Source: JAVBPE01 sp031549865 (GTDB lineage Bacteria; Bacillota_I; Bacilli_A; Acholeplasmatales; Anaeroplasmataceae). From it: a stretch of 28,435 nt of DNA. Numbering within the stretch: position 1 is the first letter of the stretch; each line of letters opens with the position of its first letter. The notes beneath the pieces were generated by a model, which was not told the DNA's origin, did no database searches, and worked only from the letters and a program-made list of their open reading frames with translations. This document shows positions 15,544-24,289 of this stretch, piece after piece. Location: positions 1-28,435 of the forward strand of contig JAVBPE010000022.1 in assembly GCA_031549865.1 (NCBI GenBank), in the 5' to 3' direction. A program made the position numbers and the translations under genes.

Positions 15544-15572
15544 TTTATATATTTTTACACTCATGATATAAT
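15544..15572 (+). promoter_or_regulatory. Promoter of the two-TM protein / transketolase unit
   Basis: -35 TTTATA (15544-15549), a 17-nt spacer and extended -10 TGATATAAT (15564-15572). It is divergent from the response regulator gene. Confidence 0.65.
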
Positions 15573-15604
15573 AATAAAGTACAAAATTTAAATAAAAGGA
15601 GAAA

Positions 15605-15623
15605 ATTAATATAATATATTAAT
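15605..15623 (+). repeat. Palindrome between the ribosome binding site and start codon
   Basis: ATTAATATAATATATTAAT is a perfect 19-bp palindrome lying between AAGGAG (15596-15601) and the ATG at 15635. If folded in mRNA (8-bp A-U stem) it would shorten the effective spacing from 33 to about 14 nt. Confidence 0.6.
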
Positions 15624-15634
15624 AGAAATTTATA

Positions 15635-16279
15635 ATGAAAGTTAATCAAAAAGCTTATATAGCAGCCGATGGAGCAACACCTTTTGAAGTACAAGAAATA
15701 GATGGTAGAACTGTTGAAATGTTTTTAATGAATGATTTTGAAAATATATATAATGAATTTACTTCAAAAGCAAGATTTGCAGTATGGTCTTCACTTGATG
15801 GGGTAAGTTATCGCTTGTTTATAGAAAAAGGATATTATGAAAAATTAAAGGATTTATATGGTAAAAATATAAATACTATTTGGTTAGAGTTTTGGGATGA
15901 CTGTGAAAGAATCTCTTCAAAATTTACTAAAGTATATATTTTGCCAATAACTTTATTAGCAATAGCTTTATATTTCGTGGGAATAACACTTATTCCTGAA
16001 GCAGGTCGTAATTATTTTGTAATTGGAATAATAATAGTTTTCTTAATTGCTTTGATGATTTTAAATAAAATGACAAAAGGCAAGATTGCTAATAAAAATG
16101 TAGAAAGTATTGAAAAAATAAAAAAGAATTTGGGTAATAATAAATTTGAACAATTATTAGAAGCGCAAAGATCTTATACTGATGAATTCTTTGGATATGA
16201 AGAAGTAAAAGATGAAAATGATGAAGAAACAGTAGCGGATGAAGCAAAAGAAGAAATTAAAACAGAGGAAAAGAAGTAA
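15635..16279 (+). CDS. Hypothetical protein with two membrane segments and acidic tail
   Basis: This 214-aa protein has an N-terminal cytoplasmic part (to about residue 105), two close hydrophobic spans (about 108-122 and 129-146), then a charged helix and a Glu/Lys-rich tail (EEVKDENDEETVADEAKEE). No signal peptide. I do not recognise the family. ATG 15635 is the only in-frame start after the stop at 15623, although its RBS is unusually far upstream. Transketolase begins 16 nt after its stop, so the two are probably co-transcribed; a functional link is not evident. Confidence 0.78.
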   Translation: MKVNQKAYIAADGATPFEVQEIDGRTVEMFLMNDFENIYNEFTSKARFAVWSSLDGVSYRLFIEKGYYEKLKDLYGKNINTIWLEFWDDCERISSKFTKVYILPITLLAIALYFVGITLIPEAGRNYFVIGIIIVFLIALMILNKMTKGKIANKNVESIEKIKKNLGNNKFEQLLEAQRSYTDEFFGYEEVKDENDEETVADEAKEEIKTEEKK

Positions 16280-16295
16280 AACAAAGGCGGTTAAC

Positions 16296-18263
16296 ATGAA
16301 AAAAATTGATGAATTATGTATAAATAATATAAGAGTTATTGGGGTAGAAAGTATTGCTAAAGCAAAAAGTGGGCACCCAGGAATAGTTTTAGGGGCAGCT
16401 CCTATTCTACATACTTTATATACAAGAGTTTTAAATATTGATCCTCTAAATCCAAACTGGTTTGATAGAGATAGATTTGTACTTAGTGCTGGACATGGCT
16501 CTGCATTACTTTATACTATAAATCATTTAGCAGGTTTTGATGTTACAATGGATGACATTAAAAATTTTAGACAAAAGGATAGCCGTACACCTGGACATCC
16601 AGAATATAAGCATACTGATGGGATAGAACTTACAACTGGCCCATTAGGACAAGGGTTATCAACCGCAGTTGGGATGGCTATTTCTGAAGCTTATTTAGCG
16701 TCTAAATTTAACAAATTAGATAATCAAATTATTAATCACTATACATATGTATTATGTGGTGATGGTGATTTACAAGAAGGTATAACTCAAGAAGCAATGA
16801 GTTTAGCTGGCCATTTAGGATTAGGTAAATTAATTGTTTTATACGATTCAAATGATATTCAACTTGATGGTGATGTTTCGTTAGCAAATACTGAGGATGT
16901 AAAAACAAAATATGAATCAATGAACTGGCAATATATTAAGGTTTGTGATGGTAATGATGTTGATGAGATTGAAGTAGCACTTAAAAATGCTAAACGCAAT
17001 TTGGACCAACCAACCATTATTGAAATCAAAACTATCATTGGTTATGGAGCTCCAAATAGTGGAGATAATTCAGTTCATGGCAAACCATTAAGTGAGGAAG
17101 AATTGTTGTCATTAAAGGAATTCTTTGAATATAAAGAAGAACCATTTACTGTAAATAGTGAAGTTAATGAGTATTATAAAGAACATGTAATAAATCATGG
17201 GGCGGATCGTAATACACATTGGAATTTGCAAATGCAAGATTACGAACAAAAGTATAAAAAAGATTATGATTTACTTTTAGATTTTATTTATGAAAATATT
17301 GAATTGAAAGATTTATCAACTATGCCTACATATGAAGTAGGAAGCAAAGAATCTACAAGAAATGTTATGGGTAAAGTTCTAAATTGGATTCAAAATGAAT
17401 TACCTAATACATTAGGTGGTTCAGCAGATTTAACATCTTCAACGATGGTTAAAGGTGTTAATGGTATTTTTGATAAAGATAACTTACAAGGACGTGATAT
17501 TCGTTTTGGGGTTAGAGAACATGCGATGGCAGCGATTACGAATGGAATCACTGTTCATGGTGGATTAAGAGGCTTTTGTGCGGCATTCTTTGTGTTTAGT
17601 GATTATTTAAAACCAGCAGTAAGATTAGCAGCAATTATGGGTTTAAATTCAATGTTTTTCTTTAGTCATGATACTGTATGTGTTGGAGAAGATGGACCAA
17701 CTCATCAACCAATTGAACAACTTACAATGTTTAGAAGCACACCTAATTTAAATACAATTCGTCCAGCGGACGCTAATGAAATGACTGCCGCATTATTAAT
17801 TGGTTTTGAAACAAAGACTAATCCAACTGTAATTGTTTCAACACGTCAAGCTGTTACAAATCTAGCTTGTACTAATTATGAAGGTGTTAAAAAAGGAGCT
17901 TATATAGCATTTGAACCAAAGAAATCTTTCTCGGGTATAATTATTACTTGTGGTAGTGAATTAGAACTTGCAATAGAAGTTGCTAAAAAATTAGAAGAAG
18001 AAGGAAATTATGTTCGTGTAGTTTCAATGCCTTCAATGTTTGCATTTGATAAGCAATCAATTGAATATAAAGAATCTATTTTACCAAAGAAAATTACTAA
18101 GAGATTCGCTTTTGAAATGGGTTCTACTATGCCTTGGTACAAATATAGTCAAAATGTGTTTGGAATAGATACATTTGGATCATCAATGCCAATTAAGCAT
18201 ATTGCATCATATTATGGATTTACTTTAGAAAATATTTATAAGTTGTATAAAGAAATTGAATAA
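16296..18263 (+). CDS. tkt: Transketolase
   Basis: This 655-aa thiamine-diphosphate enzyme moves two-carbon units between ketoses and aldoses in the non-oxidative pentose phosphate pathway, in the cytoplasm. Family motifs: AKSGHPGIVLGAAP, LSAGHGSALLY, GPLGQGLSTAVGMA, the ThDP motif GDGDLQEG...NDIQLDG, GGSADLTSS, FGVREHAM, FSHDTVCVGEDGPTHQP, and STRQAV. Length matches the family. ATG 16296 was chosen over the upstream in-frame start at 16239, which overlaps the previous gene, because AAAGGCGG precedes it. A strong terminator follows directly. Confidence 0.97.
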   Translation: MKKIDELCINNIRVIGVESIAKAKSGHPGIVLGAAPILHTLYTRVLNIDPLNPNWFDRDRFVLSAGHGSALLYTINHLAGFDVTMDDIKNFRQKDSRTPGHPEYKHTDGIELTTGPLGQGLSTAVGMAISEAYLASKFNKLDNQIINHYTYVLCGDGDLQEGITQEAMSLAGHLGLGKLIVLYDSNDIQLDGDVSLANTEDVKTKYESMNWQYIKVCDGNDVDEIEVALKNAKRNLDQPTIIEIKTIIGYGAPNSGDNSVHGKPLSEEELLSLKEFFEYKEEPFTVNSEVNEYYKEHVINHGADRNTHWNLQMQDYEQKYKKDYDLLLDFIYENIELKDLSTMPTYEVGSKESTRNVMGKVLNWIQNELPNTLGGSADLTSSTMVKGVNGIFDKDNLQGRDIRFGVREHAMAAITNGITVHGGLRGFCAAFFVFSDYLKPAVRLAAIMGLNSMFFFSHDTVCVGEDGPTHQPIEQLTMFRSTPNLNTIRPADANEMTAALLIGFETKTNPTVIVSTRQAVTNLACTNYEGVKKGAYIAFEPKKSFSGIIITCGSELELAIEVAKKLEEEGNYVRVVSMPSMFAFDKQSIEYKESILPKKITKRFAFEMGSTMPWYKYSQNVFGIDTFGSSMPIKHIASYYGFTLENIYKLYKEIE

Positions 18264-18265
18264 TG

Positions 18266-18294
18266 AAAAGTGCATCTAAAAGATGCACTTTTTT
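18266..18294 (+). terminator. Transketolase terminator
   Basis: AAAAGTGCATCT (18266-18277) pairs perfectly with AGATGCACTTTT (18281-18292) over a 3-nt loop, then T. Confidence 0.92.
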
Positions 18295-18300
18295 AATAAA

Positions 18301-18324
18301 AAAAATCTACATTTGTAGATTTTT
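18301..18324 (-). terminator. Terminator of the DUF4234 gene
   Basis: On the minus strand AAAAATCTACA pairs with TGTAGATTTTT (18324-18301), with T-rich sequence after it. It overlaps the stop codon of the minus-strand gene. Confidence 0.7.
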
Positions 18325-18667
18325 ATTCTTTATTTCTATCGATATATTTGTTTAAAGCATTTTGTGTTAAAGCAATTCCAATGATTGATAATTGAGCTAT
18401 ACATAAAACTAAGTTTAAGATACCAAGATTTTCTTCACCAGTCAAATTGCTTACACGCACTCCAATTTTATAATACCAATAAATACCATAAATTCCGCAA
18501 GTAATAATTGTTAGTAATAAAACCATTATTCCACTTGGTTCATCTAATTCCTTTAATTCATTATTTAAGTCATCTTGTGTGACTACAATCCAAAATAAAG
18601 TATAAAATCCGCAAGTAATAATTGATAAGATTACTACTAAAGCAACATCTCTCTTTGTTAAATACAT
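18323..18667 (-). CDS. DUF4234 small membrane protein
   Basis: This 114-aa protein has three hydrophobic segments (about 9-30, 47-67, 82-102). The repeated ITCGFYTLFWIV / ITCGIYGIYWYYK pattern is typical of DUF4234 proteins, which often occur in gut Firmicutes. Function unknown. It has an RBS (GGAGG) and its own promoter, and is divergent from the polymerase gene. Confidence 0.8.
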   Translation of the reverse strand: MYLTKRDVALVVILSIITCGFYTLFWIVVTQDDLNNELKELDEPSGIMVLLLTIITCGIYGIYWYYKIGVRVSNLTGEENLGILNLVLCIAQLSIIGIALTQNALNKYIDRNKE

Positions 18668-18690
18668 GTTATACCTCCGCCAACATATTG

Positions 18691-18719
18691 ATTATATCAA
18701 ATTAGAATATAGATTACAA
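18691..18719 (-). promoter_or_regulatory. DUF4234 gene promoter
   Basis: On the minus strand -35 TTGTAA (18719-18714), a 17-nt spacer, and -10 TATAAT (18696-18691) extended by TGA. Confidence 0.75.
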
Positions 18720-18748
18720 TTTATTTTGAATAAAAATTTTTAATATGC

Positions 18749-18761
18749 ACATTAATAATGT
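18749..18761. promoter_or_regulatory. Small palindrome upstream of polymerase gene
   Basis: ACATTAATAATGT is a perfect 13-bp palindrome 37 nt before the polymerase start, next to a TATATA stretch. It could be an operator. It does not match the CGAAC-N4-GTTCG type LexA site of Firmicutes. Confidence 0.35.
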
Positions 18762-18797
18762 ATATATAAGAATTAAAATTACTATAGGAGTGATAAA

Positions 18798-20045
18798 ATG
18801 AATGAGTTTATGTGCATTGATTTAAAATCATTTTATGCATCTGTAGAATGTGTTTTAAGAGGACTTGATCCACTTAAAACGGCTTTAGTAGTTGCTGATA
18901 TAGAAAGAGGACCTGCAACTATATGCTTAGCAGCCACTCCCTATATAAAAAATATGGGAGTTAGCAGTAGATGTAGATTATTCCAAATACCTAAAAATAT
19001 AAATTACATTTGTGCAAAGCCAAGAATGAAGAAGTATATAGAATATGCATCTTTAGTATATAAATGCTTTTTGAACTTTTTTTCCGAAGAAGATATTTAT
19101 GTATATAGTATTGATGAGTCATTCATATTTATTACCCCATATTTAAAATTATATAATGCTACCGCATTGGAAATTGGCAAGATGATACAAGAATATATTT
19201 TTAAAGAATTGAAATTAATTTCTAGCTGTGGAATTGGTAATAATTTATTTTTAGCGAAAGTAGCATTAGATATTGTAGCTAAAAAAAATATCTCAAATAT
19301 AGGATATTTAAGTAAGGAGATTTTTTTTGAAGATATTTGGTATCATGAACCAATTACAGACATTTGGTCTATCGGTAGGGGAATAAAAAAAAGATTAGAA
19401 AAATACAATGTTTATAATCTTCATGATTTGGCTTTATTAGATTTAAAAATTTTAGAAAAAGAATTTGGAGTAATTGGAAATGACTTACATGAACATGCTT
19501 GGGGAGAAGATAACACTTCAATTCTTGATATAAAAAATTATCAACCAAAATCTAAGAGTTTATCTAGAAGGCAGGTCCTATTTGTAGTTTTGGATAAAGA
19601 AAAGGCAAGAACTGTTTTTTTAGAAATGATAAATGATTTAGTTATTGAAATGATTGAAAAAAGGCTGTATTGTAGACATTTTTCATACTCAATTCAATTT
19701 TATAAAGAAGTAGTGCCAAGTATTCATAAGAGAATGACATTCGAAAATTACAATGCATCTTATAATATTATTACAACATCATTTTTAGAAAGTTATAATT
19801 TAAATGTTTCCAATAATCCTATAAAAAAAATTGGTATATCAGTATCTGATTTAAGTACTATTAAGAGTAGACAACTTTCTTTATTTGAAGATTTGTTACT
19901 GAAAAAAGAAGAAGAGTTATTAAACGCATTGACTAAAATAAAAAATAATATCGGGAATGATAAGGTATTTAGAGGAATAAGTTATACCAAAGAATCTACG
20001 ATAAAAGAAAGAAAGAAATTAACAGGAGGGCATAATAGTGAATGA
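18798..20045 (+). CDS. Y-family translesion DNA polymerase (UvrX/YqjW-like)
   Basis: This 415-aa polymerase copies damaged DNA at low fidelity. Catalytic residues are visible: Asp8 (CIDLKSFYASVE) and Asp106-Glu107 (YSIDESF). The fingers, palm and thumb are followed by the helix-hairpin-helix region (ITDIWSIGRGIKKRLEKYNV, about 190-210) and the little-finger domain (SKSLSRRQVL onward). RQLSLFED near residue 358 is a canonical beta-clamp binding motif. The pairing with an overlapping YolD-like gene points to the Gram-positive UvrX/YqjW branch rather than DinB. ATG 18798 follows AGGAGTG. Confidence 0.92.
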   Translation: MNEFMCIDLKSFYASVECVLRGLDPLKTALVVADIERGPATICLAATPYIKNMGVSSRCRLFQIPKNINYICAKPRMKKYIEYASLVYKCFLNFFSEEDIYVYSIDESFIFITPYLKLYNATALEIGKMIQEYIFKELKLISSCGIGNNLFLAKVALDIVAKKNISNIGYLSKEIFFEDIWYHEPITDIWSIGRGIKKRLEKYNVYNLHDLALLDLKILEKEFGVIGNDLHEHAWGEDNTSILDIKNYQPKSKSLSRRQVLFVVLDKEKARTVFLEMINDLVIEMIEKRLYCRHFSYSIQFYKEVVPSIHKRMTFENYNASYNIITTSFLESYNLNVSNNPIKKIGISVSDLSTIKSRQLSLFEDLLLKKEEELLNALTKIKNNIGNDKVFRGISYTKESTIKERKKLTGGHNSE

Positions 20046-20355
20046 TAGGAAGGCAAAAAAGTTTATGCCATTTGATGCATTAGAAGGTTTTAAAGAATCA
20101 TTGAATAATATTCATAGGAAATATAATTATTTAGAAAAACCAGTTTTAAGCGAAGATCAACTTGAAGAATTAGATAGTTTATTATTAGAATGCTATGCAA
20201 AAATGAATTTAATAAATTTCGATTATTATAATGATGGGGTAATAACAAACTATACTGGTTTTATCGACGAAATTGATGTTTTAAAAAAATGCATTATTCT
20301 TCAAGATAAAAAAAGGTTTTTAATAAGCAATATAATAAAAATGAATATAAAATAA
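20038..20355 (+). CDS. YolD-like protein
   Basis: This 105-aa protein has KFMPFDALEGFKESL at its N-terminus, the signature of the YolD-like family, and continues with a small-barrel region (GVITNYTGFIDEIDVLKKCIIL). The GTG start at 20038 overlaps the polymerase stop by 8 nt and has an AGGAGGG site inside that gene, so the two are translationally coupled. YolD-like proteins are encoded with UvrX/YqjW polymerases in Bacillus and are thought to assist or regulate them, like UmuD, though the mechanism is unclear. In Bacillus the YolD-like gene comes first; here it follows. Confidence 0.87.
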   Translation: MNDRKAKKFMPFDALEGFKESLNNIHRKYNYLEKPVLSEDQLEELDSLLLECYAKMNLINFDYYNDGVITNYTGFIDEIDVLKKCIILQDKKRFLISNIIKMNIK

Positions 20356-20379
20356 GACTAGTGATTTGATTCACTAGTC
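20356..20379. terminator. Hairpin between convergent YolD-like and GGDEF/EAL genes
   Basis: GACTAGTGA (20356-20364) pairs with TCACTAGTC (20371-20379). The T tract is short on both strands, so efficiency is uncertain. It contains the stop codon of the minus-strand gene. Confidence 0.6.
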
Positions 20380-23088
20380 TTTAAATTTCATATATTTTTT
20401 ATCGAACTCATCTATTGATATTGGTTTATCATACAAATAACCTTGGACTATTTGACAGCCCAATTCTTCTAGATTTTTTGCTTGTTGCTGCGTTTCAACA
20501 CGTTCACAAATTAAAGAAATATTTAACTTTTTTGCCATTTCTATTATAGATGAAATAATTACTTTATCTTTACCTTCAAAGTCTTCTTTACAAAAATTGC
20601 CATCTAATTTTAAAATATCGAAATCTAAAACCGATAATAACGCTAAATTAGAATAGCCACTACCAAAATCATCCATTGAAATTTTATAACCCAATTCATG
20701 AAGCTCTTCCATGATTGAAATTATTTCATCGACATTATTAGAAAGCATACTTTCAGTTATTTCAATTTCAATAATTTGAGGAGATACATTATATTCTTGT
20801 CTAATTGCTTCAACGCGTTCAACATATTTATGTAAGTCTTTTTGAGCTTTAGACATATTTACGGAAATTGGGAGAAGTACTTTACCATCATTTTCAAATT
20901 TTTTTTGAATTTGGCAAACTTTTTTAAAGACATAGAAATCGAGTTCACATATGAAACCATTCTTTTCAAACAATGGTATGAATTGGAAAGGCATTAAAAG
21001 TTTTTCAAATTTGTAATACCAACGCGATAAAGCCTCCGCACCTATTATTTCGTTTGTCTTAACATTTACTTTAGGTTGTAAATAAATTAAGAACTCATCA
21101 TTATTAAGAGCTTCAAACATATGTTCTTCAAGTTGATGTTCAAAACGATATGTTTCTAAAATATTATCATCGTATAAAGTATATCTTGGATATCCTGATG
21201 ATGTATTAGATTTTCTAGCTAAATTAGCTTTATTTATGGCGCTAGAAATGTTTTTTTCATCTGGTTCAGTAACATAAACTCCACTTACAATTATCAATTT
21301 ATGTTTAAGGTTAGTATCTTTATATGCAATATTTGAGACTTGTTCAATTACTTGAGTGAATTTATCTTCAATATCTTCAATCGAGATAAATTTTGTCATA
21401 ACTAAAAATCTATCGGCAGAAGAACGAGCAATGACATCACTTGTATTTTGAAAAACGAATTTTAAAATATTAGCTAATTGAATTATTATATGGTCTCCAA
21501 CTGTATATCCGTAAACATCATTTACATATTTAAAATGCTCAATATTAAAATAGAATACAGCATATTCAATTGTGCGATGCAATAATTTTGAATTACATGT
21601 ATCCAAGAATTGACTATAATTATCTAATCCAGTTAAACTATCGCGATATAATTTTCTTTCTAACGTAATATTTTCACGCATTTTATATAAATAAATTGCT
21701 AAAATTTTTGAAATAATTTGTAATGTGTTTATATCATTTGGTTGCCAAAATCTTTTTTTAGAACACATATCAAATCTTATTAAGCCTAAAGTCTCTTCAT
21801 CAAATGAAAGTTCAAAAGCTAATGTAGATTTTACTTCTTGTTGCTTAAGCAATGTATTGAATTCATTATCAGTATGGAAGATATTAGAGATATTATGAAT
21901 TTGACAAATGCCGCGTTCGTTCATATGTCGTTTCCAGTATTTGAAATTTTCAATATTTTTATCGATAAGATTTGCATATTTTGGATAATTTGGGTTTGAC
22001 CACTCGTCAAACATATATGGATTTTCACCATCAGGAAATTTTACGGCTAATGAAACTCTATCAAGTAAGAAAAATGTACCAAGTAGATGAATTAAATCAT
22101 TAATACATTTAGAATAATTTTGTTTAGTTGTTAAAAGATCAAATACTGAGATTAATAATGAATTATTAGAAGCATTTTTATTTTCAGCTTGTTCCAAATT
22201 TTTAAATATTTCCGATGTAATATTTTTGTGTAATTCTTCATTATAAATTATGAAACAATTTCGCCCTTTTCTTTTACCTCGATATAATGCCTTATCCGAT
22301 TTAACAAAAAGAGTATCATAGTCTGTTCCATCTATTCCATAACGGGCGCAACCAACAGTTACGGTTATATGGGCATTATTGGAATTAGTTTTTGATAGTT
22401 CACGAATTTTTTCGCACATATCATGAAGAATTTGCCAAACTTTTTCATATTCAGTTTCATAACAGACAATTAAGAATTCATCTCCCCCAATACGCCCTAC
22501 TTTAGCATCTTTTAAAAAATCTTTAATTGTATTGGCTATTAAGACAAGGATTAAGTCCCCAAACATATGTCCGTATGAGTCATTTATATCTTTAAAATTA
22601 TCAACGTCTAAAATAAAGATAGAAAAAGGAGTAGGTTTTGTTTTTTCCAATTCACTTTTTATTTCTAACTGAATAGCATTTCTTTGAAGCAAGCCAGTTA
22701 ATGGATCAAATAGATTAGCCAATTCTCTTTGTTTATCTAAGTCAATTAAACTTACTAAAATATTATTTGATTCGTTGCTTTCTACTCTATGTATTTCAAA
22801 TCGAATATAGCAACCATCATTTTTTGGAATAGATATAATGCTTTTAAAATTTGAAGTTTTAGTAGAGTCTAACAGCTCAATTACTTCATTGAATGAATAA
22901 TCATCTTTCATTAAATTTGTCGATTGCGCAAGTAGTTTAAAAAATTCTTCACGTGTGCAATTTTCGCAAAGAATCTCACCATTTATAGAACCAAAATGAA
23001 CTAACTTTGTTGTTGAATTGTATTGAAAAACAATTCCATCTAAAAGTTTTAGAAGTTCATTAGTTTTATTATTTTTTATATTATTCAT
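20374..23088 (-). CDS. Soluble cyclic-di-GMP enzyme: GGDEF-GAF-degenerate GGDEF-EAL
   Basis: This 904-aa protein has no membrane span. The N-terminus (1-120) looks PAS-like. GGDEF domain 1 spans about 125-285 with DPLTGL, DVDNFKDIND and an intact GGDEF at 201-205, so diguanylate cyclase activity is expected. A GAF-like region (about 305-470) follows, then a second GGDEF fold (480-640) whose signature is SADRF at 557-561 and so probably inactive. The EAL domain (650-904) keeps Glu685 (EAL), Asn744, Glu776, Asp806-Asp807, Lys827, Glu862 and Gln882, so phosphodiesterase activity is expected. Start has AAGGAG. Single gene. Confidence 0.92.
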   Translation of the reverse strand: MNNIKNNKTNELLKLLDGIVFQYNSTTKLVHFGSINGEILCENCTREEFFKLLAQSTNLMKDDYSFNEVIELLDSTKTSNFKSIISIPKNDGCYIRFEIHRVESNESNNILVSLIDLDKQRELANLFDPLTGLLQRNAIQLEIKSELEKTKPTPFSIFILDVDNFKDINDSYGHMFGDLILVLIANTIKDFLKDAKVGRIGGDEFLIVCYETEYEKVWQILHDMCEKIRELSKTNSNNAHITVTVGCARYGIDGTDYDTLFVKSDKALYRGKRKGRNCFIIYNEELHKNITSEIFKNLEQAENKNASNNSLLISVFDLLTTKQNYSKCINDLIHLLGTFFLLDRVSLAVKFPDGENPYMFDEWSNPNYPKYANLIDKNIENFKYWKRHMNERGICQIHNISNIFHTDNEFNTLLKQQEVKSTLAFELSFDEETLGLIRFDMCSKKRFWQPNDINTLQIISKILAIYLYKMRENITLERKLYRDSLTGLDNYSQFLDTCNSKLLHRTIEYAVFYFNIEHFKYVNDVYGYTVGDHIIIQLANILKFVFQNTSDVIARSSADRFLVMTKFISIEDIEDKFTQVIEQVSNIAYKDTNLKHKLIIVSGVYVTEPDEKNISSAINKANLARKSNTSSGYPRYTLYDDNILETYRFEHQLEEHMFEALNNDEFLIYLQPKVNVKTNEIIGAEALSRWYYKFEKLLMPFQFIPLFEKNGFICELDFYVFKKVCQIQKKFENDGKVLLPISVNMSKAQKDLHKYVERVEAIRQEYNVSPQIIEIEITESMLSNNVDEIISIMEELHELGYKISMDDFGSGYSNLALLSVLDFDILKLDGNFCKEDFEGKDKVIISSIIEMAKKLNISLICERVETQQQAKNLEELGCQIVQGYLYDKPISIDEFDKKYMKFKD

Positions 23089-23120
23089 ATTATCGTCTCC
23101 TTACTAGGATCTATAATTCA

Positions 23121-23129
23121 ATTTTATCA
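23121..23129 (-). promoter_or_regulatory. Extended -10 promoter of the c-di-GMP gene
   Basis: On the minus strand TGATAAAAT (23129-23121) is a TGn-extended -10, about 35 nt before the start codon. The -35 is poor. Confidence 0.5.
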
Positions 23130-23187
23130 TAATTTTGTCGAATTGACTAGCCTAATTTATTTTAAAAACTTATAAGTAAATATAAAT

Positions 23188-23216
23188 TGAATTTAGAAAG
23201 AAGAAATGATAAAATT
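23188..23216 (+). promoter_or_regulatory. Promoter of the M42 peptidase-mnmG-rsmG operon
   Basis: -35 TTGAAT (23188-23193), a 17-nt spacer, and -10 TAAAAT (23211-23216) extended by TGA. Confidence 0.75.
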
Positions 23217-23251
23217 AATAGGTGCTTCATTCAAAAGAAAGAGGTTTTAAT

Positions 23252-24277
23252 ATGATATATGATTATTTAAAAGAATTAATTACTAAAATATTTTTAACAG
23301 ATTCTCCTTCGGGATATTTCAAAAAAATAAATGAAGTTTTAAAACAAGAATTAAAATTACTTAATTATGTCGTTAAAGAAACGAATAAAGGTAATTTATT
23401 TATAGAAATACCTGGACTAGATAATGGAAAAACAGTTGCATTAAGTGCGCATGTTGACACATTAGGTTTAATGGTAAGATCAATAAACGCAGACGGATCA
23501 TTGTCGGTTACAAATGTTGGTGGGCCAACACTTCCAACACTTGATAGTGAGTATTGTAAAGTAGTAACTAGAGAAGGTGTAGAATATTTAGCAACTATAC
23601 TTTCGACATCTCCATCAGGACACGTTTATGAAGATAGTAAAACTAAGCCTCGTGATTTAAAAAATTTAAAAGTTCGTATTGATGAAATTGTTAAAAACAA
23701 AGAAGATGTTATGAAATTAGGAATCAATAATGGTGACTATATTTGTATAGATCCTAAAACAACTATAACAAAAAGTAATTTTTTAAAATCAAGATTTATA
23801 GATGATAAAGGTTCTGTTTGCGCCATTTTGTGGGCATTAAAAGAAATGAATGATAAGGGATTAAAGCCTAATTATAAAACTTTAATTTATTTTGTGAATC
23901 AAGAAGAAATTGGTCATGGTGCATCAACAATATCAAAAGAAGTATCAGAATTTGTTACTGTTGATATGGGATGTGTTGGCGATGATTTAGCTGGAAATGA
24001 ATATATGGTAAGTATTGCCGCTAAAGATAGTAACGGCCCTTATGATTATGAATTGACAAATAGATTAATTAATTTAGCTAAAGATAATAATATTAACTAT
24101 GTTGTGGATATTTTTCCATTTTATGGGTCTGATGTTTCTAGTGCTCACCAAGCAGGTGTTGATTGTAAGGGCGCACTAATTGGACCTGGAGTAGATGCTT
24201 CTCACGGAATGGAAAGAACACATTTTGATGCATTAGAAGGAACTAAAAATCTTATTATTGCATATTTAACAAAGTAA
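23252..24277 (+). CDS. M42-family metallo-aminopeptidase
   Basis: This 341-aa enzyme trims N-terminal residues from peptides; the family forms dodecameric shells in the cytoplasm. Metal ligands and catalytic residues are visible: HVD in LSAHVDTLG, Asp in RFIDDKGS, Glu-Glu in NQEEIGHGAS, Asp in VDMGCVGDD, and the late His in HGMERTH. ATG 23252 was chosen over GTG 23222 because AAAGAGGT precedes it and the promoter -10 ends at 23216. It is first in a close-packed set with mnmG (12 nt gap), rsmG and the DUF951 gene. Confidence 0.93.
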   Translation: MIYDYLKELITKIFLTDSPSGYFKKINEVLKQELKLLNYVVKETNKGNLFIEIPGLDNGKTVALSAHVDTLGLMVRSINADGSLSVTNVGGPTLPTLDSEYCKVVTREGVEYLATILSTSPSGHVYEDSKTKPRDLKNLKVRIDEIVKNKEDVMKLGINNGDYICIDPKTTITKSNFLKSRFIDDKGSVCAILWALKEMNDKGLKPNYKTLIYFVNQEEIGHGASTISKEVSEFVTVDMGCVGDDLAGNEYMVSIAAKDSNGPYDYELTNRLINLAKDNNINYVVDIFPFYGSDVSSAHQAGVDCKGALIGPGVDASHGMERTHFDALEGTKNLIIAYLTK

Positions 24278-24289
24278 AAGGTGATTTAT

